Both the position numbers and the translations under genes were made by a program. 64,000 nucleotides of DNA from Dorea longicatena (GTDB lineage Bacteria > Bacillota > Clostridia > Lachnospirales > Lachnospiraceae), in contig NZ_CP102280.1 in NCBI RefSeq assembly GCF_025150085.1, positions 201,001-265,000 on the forward strand. The letters run 5' to 3'. A model generated the notes under the pieces. That model had not been told where the DNA came from and searched no databases. It saw nothing but the letters and a program-made list of their open reading frames with translations. Positions 8,125 through 17,276 of this stretch are shown one piece after another. How positions within the stretch are numbered: the first letter of the stretch is position 1; the number at the start of each line of letters is the position of its first letter.

Positions 8125-8931
8125 ATGAATTACGGAGCAGAACCGGCAGATCAGGTAGTGCGGTACAGTCTAGAAGGGATGGAGTATTCGCTGAAGATCA
8201 CCGGAAATGTGGCAAAGCATGTGGCAGTCTTTATTGCGGCCGCCTTAAAGGATCAGAAAAAGACAAGAGGGAAAACAAGGCTTACCAGAATGTTAAAGGA
8301 ACAGCGCCCGATGAAATTTTTTACCGTTCCGGGTGACCGCTTAAAAGAATTTGCGAAAGAAGCCAAAGCGAGAGGTATCTTATATGTTGTCATCAAAGAT
8401 AAGGTGAATCCGGATCAGACAGAGGTCATGGTATTTGCAGATGATGCAGCAAAGATGAACCGGGTATTAGACCGGATGAATCTGGATTTTGTAAAAGCAG
8501 AATCAGGCTCTATGGTTACAGAAGCAGTGGAAAAAGAGAATGCACCGGAAAAGGCAGAGAACCAGATGGAAAAAGAAACCGGGGAGAATGTACGGACAGA
8601 GACCGTTGTCCTGCCGGAAGGCAAGATAGAATTTGAACTGGATGATGCGGAAGAAATGTTCCAGATCGGGGATGAGGCTTTCCCGGAAGGAAATTTTACA
8701 CATGCGCAGGAGGGGAAAGCAAAGAATCCGTCCGAACCTTTCTCGCGCAACAAAAATATTTCTTCCGGTCGGGAAACTAGCTGGGAAGAAAAGAATGAAA
8801 AACCATCTGTGCGGAAAGAACTCGGAGATATCCGTAAGGAACAGGAAGAGAAACGTAAGAGGCCGGACAGACGGAAAAATGCCAGAGAGAGCAGGAAGAA
8901 ACGTAAGAATATGAAAACGAAAGGCAGGTAA
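8125..8931 (+). CDS. PcfB-like conjugation protein (DUF3801)
   Basis: 268 residues. The first 120 residues match the PcfB/DUF3801 family pattern: a helix AKHVAVFIAAALKDQKKTRGKTRLTRML, then KFFTVPGDRLKEFAKEAKARGILYVVIKDK. In pCF10, PcfB helps recruit the relaxosome to the coupling protein. The rest is low-complexity and highly charged: acidic in the middle, then an extremely basic tail (residues 225-268) suited to nucleic acid contact. Its stop overlaps the next start codon. Relaxase-PcfB-ArdC-like order is common in Clostridia ICEs. Confidence 0.8.
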   Translation: MNYGAEPADQVVRYSLEGMEYSLKITGNVAKHVAVFIAAALKDQKKTRGKTRLTRMLKEQRPMKFFTVPGDRLKEFAKEAKARGILYVVIKDKVNPDQTEVMVFADDAAKMNRVLDRMNLDFVKAESGSMVTEAVEKENAPEKAENQMEKETGENVRTETVVLPEGKIEFELDDAEEMFQIGDEAFPEGNFTHAQEGKAKNPSEPFSRNKNISSGRETSWEEKNEKPSVRKELGDIRKEQEEKRKRPDRRKNARESRKKRKNMKTKGR

Positions 8932-9923
8932 TGTATATGGATTTAACAGATATGATTTCAGGTGGAACGGAAGAACAGCAGGTTCCAGAACAGAAATTGA
9001 CAAAGGAAGAATATGCAGCCAAGAAGCAGCAGGAAAGAGAAGAGGTATGGGCTGAAGTAGATTCACAGGCACAGGGAGTTTTTCAGGATGGAGAAAAACT
9101 GAAAGGCTTTCTGGATTTTATGGCAGAGTGTAATACACAGAGAACTCCGAATCTGCTTTTGATTTACGGACAGCATCCAGATTTTAAGGTAGTAAGGTCT
9201 TATGAACGCTGGAGAGAAGAACACCGTTCAGTAAAAGCAGGGGAGCATGGCATTACTTATATGATTTCCACTGAATACGAAAAAGACGGTGAAATGCGGA
9301 GAGGGTATACGATCGGAAAAGGATTTGACATCAGTCAGATGTCAGGAAAGCCATTGGAAGAACGCCCTCAGCGAAGTCTGACAGAACTGATAGGAACTGT
9401 CTTAAAAGACCAGTCGGTACGTGTGCAGATTGAGGATGATCTGCCAGACAAAGTGCAGGCCCAGTACAATCCGAGATACCGTACCATTTATATCCGCAAC
9501 GGAATGAGTGAAGTAACGACATTCCATGCACTGAACAGAGAACTGGCGTGTGCAGCACTGGACCAGCATACCGGAACCTACAGCCGACAGAAAGTCAGTG
9601 CACAGGCTTATTGTGCAGCCTATGTGATTGCGAAACGTTATGGTGTGGATGTTACCGGATTCAATCTGGAGTATATTGCACAGAGGAATGAATGCGGAAA
9701 GAAAGATCCGCAGGAACTGAGAGACTTTTTAAATGATGTCCGTCAGGCTTCCTACAGTATACGAAACCATATCGAACGCAATTTTGGTGCAAAGGAACAG
9801 GAGTATATAACCGATGAGTTCGCAATCGGAGACCCTGTAAAAATACCGGAAACCAAGGATGAAAAACCATCTGAAAAAGCATCCGGAAAAGAGAAAAAAG
9901 CAAAGAGCCAGCCGGAACGATAA
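8931..9923 (+). CDS. ArdC/LtrC-like protein with degenerate protease site
   Basis: 330 residues. Residues 40-140 fit the ArdC N-terminal single-stranded-DNA-binding fold (LLLIYGQHPDFKVVRSYERWREEHRSVKAGEHGI, then the ITYMISTEYEKDG strand). Residues 185-260 correspond to the zincin-like half of LtrC/ArdC proteins, but the expected HExxH is replaced by ALNRELACAAL, so the metal site seems lost. ArdC-type proteins protect incoming conjugative DNA from restriction. The start at 8931 overlaps the previous stop; the ATG at 8937 is an equally plausible start. The C-terminus is a basic tail. Confidence 0.65.
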   Translation: MYMDLTDMISGGTEEQQVPEQKLTKEEYAAKKQQEREEVWAEVDSQAQGVFQDGEKLKGFLDFMAECNTQRTPNLLLIYGQHPDFKVVRSYERWREEHRSVKAGEHGITYMISTEYEKDGEMRRGYTIGKGFDISQMSGKPLEERPQRSLTELIGTVLKDQSVRVQIEDDLPDKVQAQYNPRYRTIYIRNGMSEVTTFHALNRELACAALDQHTGTYSRQKVSAQAYCAAYVIAKRYGVDVTGFNLEYIAQRNECGKKDPQELRDFLNDVRQASYSIRNHIERNFGAKEQEYITDEFAIGDPVKIPETKDEKPSEKASGKEKKAKSQPER

Positions 9924-10006
9924 AAGTGAAAAAGTTGAACGGTTGGAGTAGCTATTACGGAGGTCTTGTGATATGGTTGGTGTAACAAAAAAAGGAGGTC
10001 AGCCAG

Positions 10007-10318
10007 ATGACAAAATACTATTTGAAGATGGATAACATTATGAAAAACATGTTCGTGGTGGCACTGAATGATGAGCTGCAGGCACAGAGTGAGCAGGATG
10101 AATGTTTGGAAGAAACGAAAGCTCTTCTGAAAAAAGTAAGTGAATACGACCTCGCCCAGAAACGGCTGCAGATTACAGCCGGGGAACAAAGGCAGATCCG
10201 TAAGGCACTGAACAGGCTTAGAAGTAAATATCTTGCAGCCGGAAGATATAGTGATGGAATAGATAAAATCATTATTCAGGTTGCAAAACCGAATACCACC
10301 AGACACATGTTCTGGTAG
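10007..10318 (+). CDS. Uncharacterised small ICE protein
   Basis: 103 residues with an ideal ribosome binding site (AAAGGAGG) before the ATG. It is mostly helical: an acidic glutamine-rich helix (residues 20-45) is followed by a basic one (LAQKRLQITAGEQRQIRKALNRLRSKYLAAG). It has no signal peptide or membrane segment. I do not recognise the family. It stands between the ArdC-like and DUF4314 genes and should be co-transcribed with them. Confidence 0.6.
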   Translation: MTKYYLKMDNIMKNMFVVALNDELQAQSEQDECLEETKALLKKVSEYDLAQKRLQITAGEQRQIRKALNRLRSKYLAAGRYSDGIDKIIIQVAKPNTTRHMFW

Positions 10319-10334
10319 AGAAAGGAGTGGTTGA

Positions 10335-10613
10335 TTGGTCATTTATTCAAGAGAAAAAGTGGCAAGACTTAGAGAACAGTATCCGGCAGGAACAAGAATC
10401 TGTCTGAATTCGATGGACGGAGAAGCGGGTATGCCGCAGGGACTGGAAGGAACTGTGCAGTATGTGGATGATGCAGGCCAGCTCGGTGTTAAGTGGGACA
10501 ACGGCAGAAGTCTCTCACTGATACCGGGAGTGGATTCCTTTCATAAGAAAGAAGGACAGGGACATCCAGAAGAAAAGCCACGCAAGAAAAGAGAATCTGA
10601 CTTGCAGAGATAA
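10335..10613 (+). CDS. DUF4314-type protein
   Basis: 92 residues starting at TTG, which is well placed 7 bases after AAAGGAG. Residues 7-62 (REKVARLREQYPAGTRICL, MPQGLEGTVQYVDDAGQLGVKWDNGRSLSLIPGVDSF) match the DUF4314 pattern, a small beta-barrel-like module common in Firmicutes conjugative elements and of unknown function. The C-terminus is basic. Its stop TAA shares bases with the presumed ATA start of virD4. Confidence 0.75.
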   Translation: MVIYSREKVARLREQYPAGTRICLNSMDGEAGMPQGLEGTVQYVDDAGQLGVKWDNGRSLSLIPGVDSFHKKEGQGHPEEKPRKKRESDLQR

Positions 10614-12361
10614 GTACAAAAAAGCAGGACTGGGTTCTGTATCTTGTCTTTCTGCCATTTGTCTGGTGGGCGGCAGCGATTACCGCTTGTGCCATTACAC
10701 CGGATAAGAATTTTATTCAAATCTTAGAAACGCTGAGCGAAAAACTCGAACAGCCGTTTTTTATCACGTATACACCGTATACGTTCAAATGTATTCTGAT
10801 ATTCACAGCAGCCTATTTCTTAGGCATTGGTATTTATGAATCCCAAAAAAGAAATTATAGAAGAGGCGTGGAACATGGTTCCGCAAAATGGGGCAACGTG
10901 TCCGAAATCTGCAGACGTTACTGCGAAAAGCAGTACACGAATAATCTGCTTCTGACACAGCATTTCCGCATGGGACTGGATGGATATAAGCATAAACGAA
11001 ATTTAAATGTGCTGGTAGTCGGAGGTTCCGGGGCAGGAAAGAGCCGGACCTATGCGATTCCGAACATCATGCAGTGCAACTGCTCGATGGTGATCACAGA
11101 TCCGAAAGCGGAACTTCTGCGCAAAACAGGAGGTGTTCTGGAACGGAATGGATATGAAGTCCGGGTTTTTGATTTGATCAATCCGGAGACTTCCTGGTGT
11201 TATAACCCGTTTGCGTATGTCCGGGATGATAAGGATGTACTGAAGCTGATTAATAACCTGATCCGCAACACAACACCGAAGGGAGCGCAGAGCTCAGACC
11301 CGTTTTGGGAGAAGTCTGAGACTGCACTCTTACAGGCACTTATGCTGTATTTGCTGCATGAAGCTCCACCAGAAGAACAGAACTTCCCGATGATCATGGA
11401 AATGCTTGGAAGCGCACAGGTCAAAGAAGATGATGAGGATTACCAGTCACCATTGGACATTTTGTTTGAAAGACTGGAAATGCGGGACCCAGAGAGTATT
11501 GCGGTCAAACAGTATGCCATTTATAAGCAGGCGGCCGGAAAGACCGCAAAGTCTATTTTGATCTCGGTTGGTGTCCGTCTGGCAGCTTTTAACCTGAAAC
11601 AGATTGCCAACCTGACCTGTACAGACGAACTGGACTTATACAGCATCGGGGAGAAGAAAGTAGCACTGTTTTGCTGTATTCCGGATGCCGACACCAGTAT
11701 GAATTATCTGGTCGGCATGATTTACAGTAATCTGTTTCAGACACTGTATTATGTGGCAGACCGGAAGTACGGAGGAAAGCTTCCAATTCCGGTACACTGC
11801 ATTATGGATGAGTGGCCAAACGTAGCCTTGCCGGATGATTTTGACAAGATTCTGGCAACCATGCGTTCCAGAGGGATTTCCTGCAGTATCATCATCCAGA
11901 ACATTGCACAGATGAAAGCCTTGTTTAAAGACTCGTATGAGAGCCTTATCGGTAACTGCGATGAATTTTTATATCTGGGTGGAAATGAAAAAGAAGGACA
12001 TAAGTATGTCTCGGAATTATTGGGAAAAGAGACATTGGATACCAATACCTACGGACAGACAAAAGGGCGTAGCGGCAGCTATTCGGTGAATTATCAGCAG
12101 ACTGGAAGGGAACTTTTAACACCGGATGAAATACGGCTTTTAGATAACCGCAAAGCGATTTTGTTTATTCGTGGGGAGCGTCCGATCATGGACGATAAAT
12201 ATGATTTAAAAAAGCATGTGAATTTCAGATACACAGAGGACGGTGGTGCATCGCCTTATGATTATGCGAAAACACCACTGGCTCACGACGACCTAAAGAT
12301 TGACATTAACAGATTAGACGACTACGAACTGCTGTCTACCGAGGACATTCTTGGTGAATAG
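10610..12361 (+). CDS. virD4: VirD4/TcpA-type coupling protein, apparent ATA start
   Basis: Type IV coupling ATPase that links the relaxosome to the mating channel. Walker A is GGSGAGKSRTYAIPN (about residue 143), Walker B-like motifs include MVITDPKAE and CIMDEWPN, and the C-terminal RGERPIMDDKYDL is typical of VirD4/TraG. The first ATG/GTG/TTG in frame is the GTG at 10868, which would remove 86 codons encoding two membrane helices (WVLYLVFLPFVWWAA..., ILIFTAAYFLGIGIY) that the family normally has. After the in-frame TGA at 10598 the expected start position is ATA at 10610, within ATAA overlapping the previous stop. This looks like an ATGA overlap changed by one G-to-A transition. The gene may be weakly translated or start at 10868. 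Confidence 0.85.
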   Translation: MSTKKQDWVLYLVFLPFVWWAAAITACAITPDKNFIQILETLSEKLEQPFFITYTPYTFKCILIFTAAYFLGIGIYESQKRNYRRGVEHGSAKWGNVSEICRRYCEKQYTNNLLLTQHFRMGLDGYKHKRNLNVLVVGGSGAGKSRTYAIPNIMQCNCSMVITDPKAELLRKTGGVLERNGYEVRVFDLINPETSWCYNPFAYVRDDKDVLKLINNLIRNTTPKGAQSSDPFWEKSETALLQALMLYLLHEAPPEEQNFPMIMEMLGSAQVKEDDEDYQSPLDILFERLEMRDPESIAVKQYAIYKQAAGKTAKSILISVGVRLAAFNLKQIANLTCTDELDLYSIGEKKVALFCCIPDADTSMNYLVGMIYSNLFQTLYYVADRKYGGKLPIPVHCIMDEWPNVALPDDFDKILATMRSRGISCSIIIQNIAQMKALFKDSYESLIGNCDEFLYLGGNEKEGHKYVSELLGKETLDTNTYGQTKGRSGSYSVNYQQTGRELLTPDEIRLLDNRKAILFIRGERPIMDDKYDLKKHVNFRYTEDGGASPYDYAKTPLAHDDLKIDINRLDDYELLSTEDILGE

Positions 12362-12391
12362 CAGTTTTTTGATGGATTGGAGTGATGTGTA

Positions 12392-12766
12392 TTGAAGAAA
12401 CTTCTCACAGGAGAAAAAAATAGAACAAAAAAGAATACAACTGAAAAAATGACAACCCCGATGCCGATGGGGAGAAAACAGAAAAAGTGGATGAGTCTTT
12501 ATATGGCACTGGTACTGACCGTAACGGTCGGAGCAACGACCGCATTCGCAGCCGGAGATCCGTTGTCCGTTATCAATAACCTGTCTACATTCATCTTCTC
12601 GCTGATTCGTGCCATCGGCTTGATTCTGCTTGGATTTGGAGTGGTGCAGGTAGGACTGTCCTTGAAAAGCCATGATCCAAGCCAGAGGGCAAATGGATTT
12701 CTGACACTGGCCGGAGGCGTGATTATTACGTTCGCCAAAGAAATCCTGGATCTGATCATGGCGTAA
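12392..12766 (+). CDS. Maff2-family pilin-like membrane protein (VirB2-like)
   Basis: 124 residues starting at TTG. It has a basic N-terminus, a signal-like hydrophobic segment ending TTAFAAGDP (about residues 35-57), then two membrane helices (FIFSLIRAIGLILLGFGVVQVGL and a glycine-rich ANGFLTLAGGVIITFAKEILDLIM). This layout is that of Maff2/TrcC-like small integral membrane proteins, which occupy the VirB2/TrbC slot in Gram-positive T4SS loci. It probably forms part of the mating channel. A very stable hairpin follows the stop codon. Confidence 0.75.
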   Translation: MKKLLTGEKNRTKKNTTEKMTTPMPMGRKQKKWMSLYMALVLTVTVGATTAFAAGDPLSVINNLSTFIFSLIRAIGLILLGFGVVQVGLSLKSHDPSQRANGFLTLAGGVIITFAKEILDLIMA

Positions 12767-12794
12767 GCCTCTGAAAAAAGATAGAAGGAAACCG

Positions 12795-12818
12795 CAGGAG
12801 TGCCGAAAGGCGCTCCTG
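12795..12818 (+). other. Stable GNRA-loop hairpin between two T4SS genes
   Basis: The RNA would form a 10-bp stem (one U-G pair) CAGGAGUGCC / GGCGCUCCUG closed by a GAAA tetraloop. No T run follows, so it is more likely an mRNA stabiliser or processing barrier than a terminator. It could keep the pilin-like message in excess over downstream genes. Confidence 0.55.
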
Positions 12819-12851
12819 TATTCAAAACCATTTTCTAGGAGGTGAGAATTT

Positions 12852-13694
12852 TTGAGTGATAACTGGATTGTACAGAATCTGAACTCGGCACTATCCACAT
12901 GGAGTGAAAAGATGGCAGAACTTTGGACGCTGCTTACCGAAAATCCGGCAACTTTTAAAGGCGGCGGTATCTGGCGCATTATGATCAATATCAATGATGC
13001 ACTGACAGCCATCGCTTATGGACTGCTGGTGCTGTTTTTCGCAGCCGGGATCATCAAAACCTGTGGGAGTTTTACGGACCTTAAGAAACCGGAACACGTA
13101 TTAAAAGCATTTATCCGGTTTGCACTGGCGCAGGGGGCAATCACCTATGGGATGGAGCTGATGCAGGCACTGTTTTCCATTGTGCAGGGAATTGTGACCA
13201 CGGTAATGAGTGGTTCAGGCATGGCAGGAAGCGTGACCGAACTGCCAACAGAGATCGTAGATAAGATCGAAAGTGTGGGAATGCTGGAATCTATCCCATT
13301 ATGGATCGTGACACTGCTTGGAAGTCTGCTGATCACAGTACTGTCGTTTGTCATGATCCTGACGGTGTATGGTAGGATGTTCAAGATCTATATGTATACC
13401 GCAATCGCCCCGATCCCGATCTCCTCTTTTGCAGGAGAACCTACACAATCCATCGGAAAGAACTTTCTCCGTTCTTATGTGGGTGTGTGTCTGGAAGGGG
13501 CGATCATTGCACTGGCATGTATCATCTATTCTGCCTATGCCGCAAGCCCTCCGGCAGTAGGGGATACAGGGGTGAGTGCAGTTACAATCGTGTGGAACTA
13601 TGTAGGAGAACTGGTATTCAATTTACTGGTGCTGGTTGGAGCAATTAAGGCATCTGACCGTATTGTCAGAGAAATGATGGGACTTGGAGGTTAA
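12852..13694 (+). CDS. VirB6/TrbL-like polytopic membrane protein
   Basis: 280 residues starting at TTG, nine bases after AGGAGG. There are five or six hydrophobic helices: residues 50-72, 88-120, 148-175, 183-200, 213-235 and 245-268. The pattern, including an internal YGRMFKIYMYTAIAPIPISSFAG loop, is that of the VirB6/TrbL-type channel components in Firmicutes ICEs. It would form the inner part of the DNA translocation channel. The next gene's ribosome binding site lies inside its last codons. Confidence 0.75.
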   Translation: MSDNWIVQNLNSALSTWSEKMAELWTLLTENPATFKGGGIWRIMININDALTAIAYGLLVLFFAAGIIKTCGSFTDLKKPEHVLKAFIRFALAQGAITYGMELMQALFSIVQGIVTTVMSGSGMAGSVTELPTEIVDKIESVGMLESIPLWIVTLLGSLLITVLSFVMILTVYGRMFKIYMYTAIAPIPISSFAGEPTQSIGKNFLRSYVGVCLEGAIIALACIIYSAYAASPPAVGDTGVSAVTIVWNYVGELVFNLLVLVGAIKASDRIVREMMGLGG

Positions 13695-13698
13695 AAAT

Positions 13699-14130
13699 AT
13701 GGATACAAAGAAAACATTAAGATATAACTGGGAGTTCGGACGTGAGACAGTAGCGATACGAGTGAGCTCTTATCGGAACAATGGAAATTTATATGTAGGA
13801 CTCTGCCATAAGGAAGGGAGAGAATGGGAAGATTTTGGAGATGTAACCATTAATCTGCCCTATCAGTTCTTAGAGCCAAATGAGGCTTTTATAACAGGAG
13901 ATTTTACCAAGGATATGCTTCATTTTATCAAGGAACATAAACTTGGAAAAGTGTTGAATGAAACAGGAAGATCAGGATATGCAACCTATCAGAAGGTAGC
14001 GTTTGATCTAGCAAGACTTGCGGAATTTGATCCGGAAGGCGTTGCAGAACATTGTAGATTTGCCGGGATAGAAGTACCGAAAGAAAAACCACAGAAAACG
14101 AAGAAACAAAACAGGGGAGAGGAACGATAA
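13699..14130 (+). CDS. DUF4313-type protein
   Basis: 143 residues. It begins MDTKKTLRYNWEFGRETVAIRVSSYRNNGNLYVGL and continues with FGDVTINLPYQFLEPNEAFITGDF, the usual DUF4313 pattern, a soluble protein of unknown function found in Clostridia conjugative elements. The frame opens at a TTG (13684), but GGAGG at 13686-13690 points to the ATG at 13699. The C-terminus is lysine-rich. It lies between the VirB6-like and PrgI genes. Confidence 0.7.
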   Translation: MDTKKTLRYNWEFGRETVAIRVSSYRNNGNLYVGLCHKEGREWEDFGDVTINLPYQFLEPNEAFITGDFTKDMLHFIKEHKLGKVLNETGRSGYATYQKVAFDLARLAEFDPEGVAEHCRFAGIEVPKEKPQKTKKQNRGEER

Positions 14131-14133
14131 TTT

Positions 14134-14574
14134 ATGGAAGTAAAGATGAACAAAGAAATCAGGGACTATCAGGAATCCATGTTTATGGGACTGGACCTGA
14201 GACAATGTGTGTGTTCTGTTCTTGCGATTCTTACAGCAGTCGGAATTTACTTTGGAATGCGTGATATTACCGGACAGGAAATAACCGGATGGCTGTGTGT
14301 GCTTGGTGCTGCTCCATTTGCTGCCTGTGGCTTTTTCGAATATCATGGTATGACAGCCGAACAGTTTTTACGGGCAGTGATCAAATCCGAATTGCTGTAT
14401 CCGAAGAAACTGGTGTTTCAGTCGGAAGATATCTACTACTCCTGCATGCAGAAGACCATCTCGCTGGGAGAAAAGAATCAAAAGGATGGAGCAGAAATCA
14501 TAAAAGAGCGGGAGCAAAAAGCAGAAGCAAAACAGAGAAAGAAACGCAAGGGAAGGAGTGATGCCTTTGATTAA
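14134..14574 (+). CDS. prgI: PrgI-family protein (VirB3-like)
   Basis: 146 residues. A short N-terminal region NKEIRDYQESMFMGLDLRQ is followed by two membrane helices (VCSVLAILTAVGIYFGM and GWLCVLGAAPFAACGFF), then a basic helical tail. This matches PrgI-type T4SS proteins, which take the place of VirB3 directly before VirB4. The start is either ATG 14134 or ATG 14146. The last codons overlap the VirB4 start. Confidence 0.8.
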   Translation: MEVKMNKEIRDYQESMFMGLDLRQCVCSVLAILTAVGIYFGMRDITGQEITGWLCVLGAAPFAACGFFEYHGMTAEQFLRAVIKSELLYPKKLVFQSEDIYYSCMQKTISLGEKNQKDGAEIIKEREQKAEAKQRKKRKGRSDAFD

Positions 14575-16897
14575 AACCTTAAGTCAGGCACTTCGGATGG
14601 ATAAGGAACGCTTCAAAGTTCCGAAATCCGTCCAACAGGCAATTCCCATCCAGCGAATCTGGCCGGATGGAATTTTTCAACAGGGAACGAAATTCTCAAA
14701 AACATATCGTTTTACAGATATCAACTATTATATTGCGAGTAAGGACAATAAGACAGAAATGTTTCTGGATTATTCTGAACTCTTAAATTCACTGGATTCC
14801 GGCATTTCTGCCAAAATTACCATCAATAACCGGAGAATCAATAAAGAAGAATTCGAAAAGTCTATTCTGCTTCCAATGAAGGAAGATGGACTGGACCACT
14901 ATCGGGAAGAATACAACGAAATGCTCCTGTCTAAGATTACAGGAACAAACAACAGCATCTATCAGGAACGGTATCTGACCGTCAGTGTACATAAAAGATC
15001 GATTGATGATGCAAGAACCTATTTTGCACGTATCGGAACAGACATCGTAACACATCTGGCAAAGTTATCGTCCACAGCAGAAGGACTGGACGCAGAGAGC
15101 CGGCTACAGATTTTCAGGGATTTCTTCAAGGGAGATGTCCCACAGGCATTCCCATTTGATCTGAAACAATTTGCCAAGAAGGGAACAAGTTTCAAGGACT
15201 GGATGTGTCCGGATTCTATGGAATTTGAACGTGATCATTTTAAAATCGGTGACAGGTACGGAAGAGTCCTGTATATGCAGGATTATGCAAGTTATGTTAA
15301 AGATGACATGATTTCAGAACTGTGTGACTTCAGCCGGAATCTGATGTTGTCGATTGATATCCTGCCAGTCCCTACGGATGAAGCGGTAAGGGAAATCCAG
15401 AACCGACTGCTTGGTGTGGAAACTAACGTGACCAACTGGCAGAGAAGGCAGAACGCTAATAATAACTTCTCGGCAATCGTACCATACGATATGGAACTTC
15501 AGAGAAAAGAAACCAAGGAAATGCTCGATGATCTGACAACCAGAGACCAGCGTATGATGTTCGGGATTTTGACAATGGTACATCTGGCAGACAGCAAAAA
15601 GCAACTGGATTCCGATACGGAACTGATTCTGTCAATCGCAAGAAAGCATCTGTGTCAGATGGCAACATTAAAGTGGCAGCAAGTGGACGGACTCAATACA
15701 GTGCTTCCTTATGGACTGCGAAAGATCAATGCCCTGCGTACACTGACAACGGAATCAACGGCTGTTTTAATCCCGTTCCATACACAGGAAATCCTGCAGC
15801 CGGGAGGTATCTATTATGGGCAGAATGCAGTCAGCAAGAACCTTCTGGTAGCCGACCGGAAGAAACTGATGAATGGAAACAGTTTCCGGTTGGGTGTCAG
15901 TGGATCAGGAAAGAGCTTTTCAGCAAAAGAAGAGATTGTGCATCTGGCATTGAGTACCGATGACGATATCCTGATTCTTGATCCGGAGTCCGAATTCACA
16001 AAATTAGTAGAGGCCTTGGGTGGACAGGTTGTAAAAGTATCTGCGACATCAGACAATCACTTGAATGCAATGGATATGGACGCAGCCTACGGAAATGAAA
16101 AGAATCCACTGATTGAAAAATCGGAGTTTATTCTGTCTGTATTTGAACAGTTGGTTGGAGCAGGAAACCTGTCGGCAAAAGAAAAGTCGATTCTGGACCG
16201 CTGTGCTGCAGATGTGTACCGGGATTATATCCGAAGTGGTTATACAGGGGAAGTTCCGACACTGAAAGATATGTACCGACAGTTGATGTTGCAGCCGGAA
16301 GAAGAGGCAAGAGGACTGGCATTATCATCTGAACTTTTTATCAATGGAAGCCTGAACACCTTTGCACAGCCGACCAATGTGAATAAGAAGAACAGGATCA
16401 TGGATTACGATATCCGGGAACTGGGGGAACAACTTATGCCTCTTGGAATGCTGGTTACCTTAGACAGTATTTTTAACAGGGTAATTCAGAACTGGAAAGA
16501 AGGAAAAACGACATGGATATTTGCCGATGAGTTCTATCTGTTATTCCGCTATGAATACAGTGCAAATTTCTTCTACCGACTGTACAAGAGAATCAGAAAA
16601 TACAATGGATTCGTGACAGGTTTAACCCAAAATGTTGAGGAACTTCTGAAATCGGACACTGCAAGACTGATGTTGGCAAACAGTGAGTTTTTGATTCTTT
16701 TGAATCAGGCAAGTACAGACAGGGAAGAATTGGCAGCTCTTTTGAATATTTCCGAAAACCAACTGTCCTATATTACAAATGTATCGGTTGGCAGTGGTCT
16801 GATCCGTTGCTCTGGAAATATCGTACCATTTGAGAATACGTTCCCAAAGAATACAGACCTTTATAAACTAATGACAACAAAACCGGGAGAATCATAA
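14567..16897 (+). CDS. virB4: VirB4/TrsE-type conjugation ATPase
   Basis: About 776 residues. It has an N-terminal VirB4-specific region, Walker A GVSGSGKSFSAKEE (about residue 445) and Walker B WIFADEFYLLF (about residue 650), followed by a TQNVEELLKSDTARLMLANSEF motif typical of the family. It energises assembly of the mating channel. The SD sequence GGAAGGAG (14551-14558) is two bases from an ATG at 14561 and eight from the TTG at 14567; the latter gives the usual IKTLSQAL start. The stop overlaps the next ATG by one base. Confidence 0.92.
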   Translation: MIKTLSQALRMDKERFKVPKSVQQAIPIQRIWPDGIFQQGTKFSKTYRFTDINYYIASKDNKTEMFLDYSELLNSLDSGISAKITINNRRINKEEFEKSILLPMKEDGLDHYREEYNEMLLSKITGTNNSIYQERYLTVSVHKRSIDDARTYFARIGTDIVTHLAKLSSTAEGLDAESRLQIFRDFFKGDVPQAFPFDLKQFAKKGTSFKDWMCPDSMEFERDHFKIGDRYGRVLYMQDYASYVKDDMISELCDFSRNLMLSIDILPVPTDEAVREIQNRLLGVETNVTNWQRRQNANNNFSAIVPYDMELQRKETKEMLDDLTTRDQRMMFGILTMVHLADSKKQLDSDTELILSIARKHLCQMATLKWQQVDGLNTVLPYGLRKINALRTLTTESTAVLIPFHTQEILQPGGIYYGQNAVSKNLLVADRKKLMNGNSFRLGVSGSGKSFSAKEEIVHLALSTDDDILILDPESEFTKLVEALGGQVVKVSATSDNHLNAMDMDAAYGNEKNPLIEKSEFILSVFEQLVGAGNLSAKEKSILDRCAADVYRDYIRSGYTGEVPTLKDMYRQLMLQPEEEARGLALSSELFINGSLNTFAQPTNVNKKNRIMDYDIRELGEQLMPLGMLVTLDSIFNRVIQNWKEGKTTWIFADEFYLLFRYEYSANFFYRLYKRIRKYNGFVTGLTQNVEELLKSDTARLMLANSEFLILLNQASTDREELAALLNISENQLSYITNVSVGSGLIRCSGNIVPFENTFPKNTDLYKLMTTKPGES

Positions 16898-17247
16898 TGA
16901 AGAAAAAAGAAGAAGTAACGATAACTTTTTATGCTGCAGAGTGCGGTGAGTTCCATGATTTAGGAGAATATACAAAATGCAGAACGCTGGAAGAGGCATA
17001 TAAAAAGTACCAGAAGTATTGTAGAACATCTGCCAATATGTGTCCGGCTATTGAGTTTTCTATCCATGATCCGGAATCAATTTATTCGGATATGGAATAT
17101 CCATTGCCGTTGTCATCAAAAGACAGGGGTGATTTGGAGCTTGTGCCATATTACAACGAACATCCACTGGTAAATGAGGCAATCAGACAGGTGGAGCAGT
17201 TGCAGAAACAGCAGGAAAAAAAGAAACATCGGGATGTTGCCCGATGA
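16897..17247 (+). CDS. Uncharacterised small ICE protein after VirB4
   Basis: 116 residues, no membrane segment, no signal peptide. Visible pattern: a strand VTITFYAAECGEFHDLGEY, a helix TLEEAYKKYQKYC and a cysteine pair near residues 41-49. The C-terminus ends in a glutamine/lysine-rich helix. The start overlaps the VirB4 stop (TAATG), implying translational coupling and a role near the T4SS, but I do not recognise the family. Confidence 0.6.
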   Translation: MKKKEEVTITFYAAECGEFHDLGEYTKCRTLEEAYKKYQKYCRTSANMCPAIEFSIHDPESIYSDMEYPLPLSSKDRGDLELVPYYNEHPLVNEAIRQVEQLQKQQEKKKHRDVAR

Positions 17248-17276
17248 GATAAGAGATACGGAAAGAGGGTGACCGG

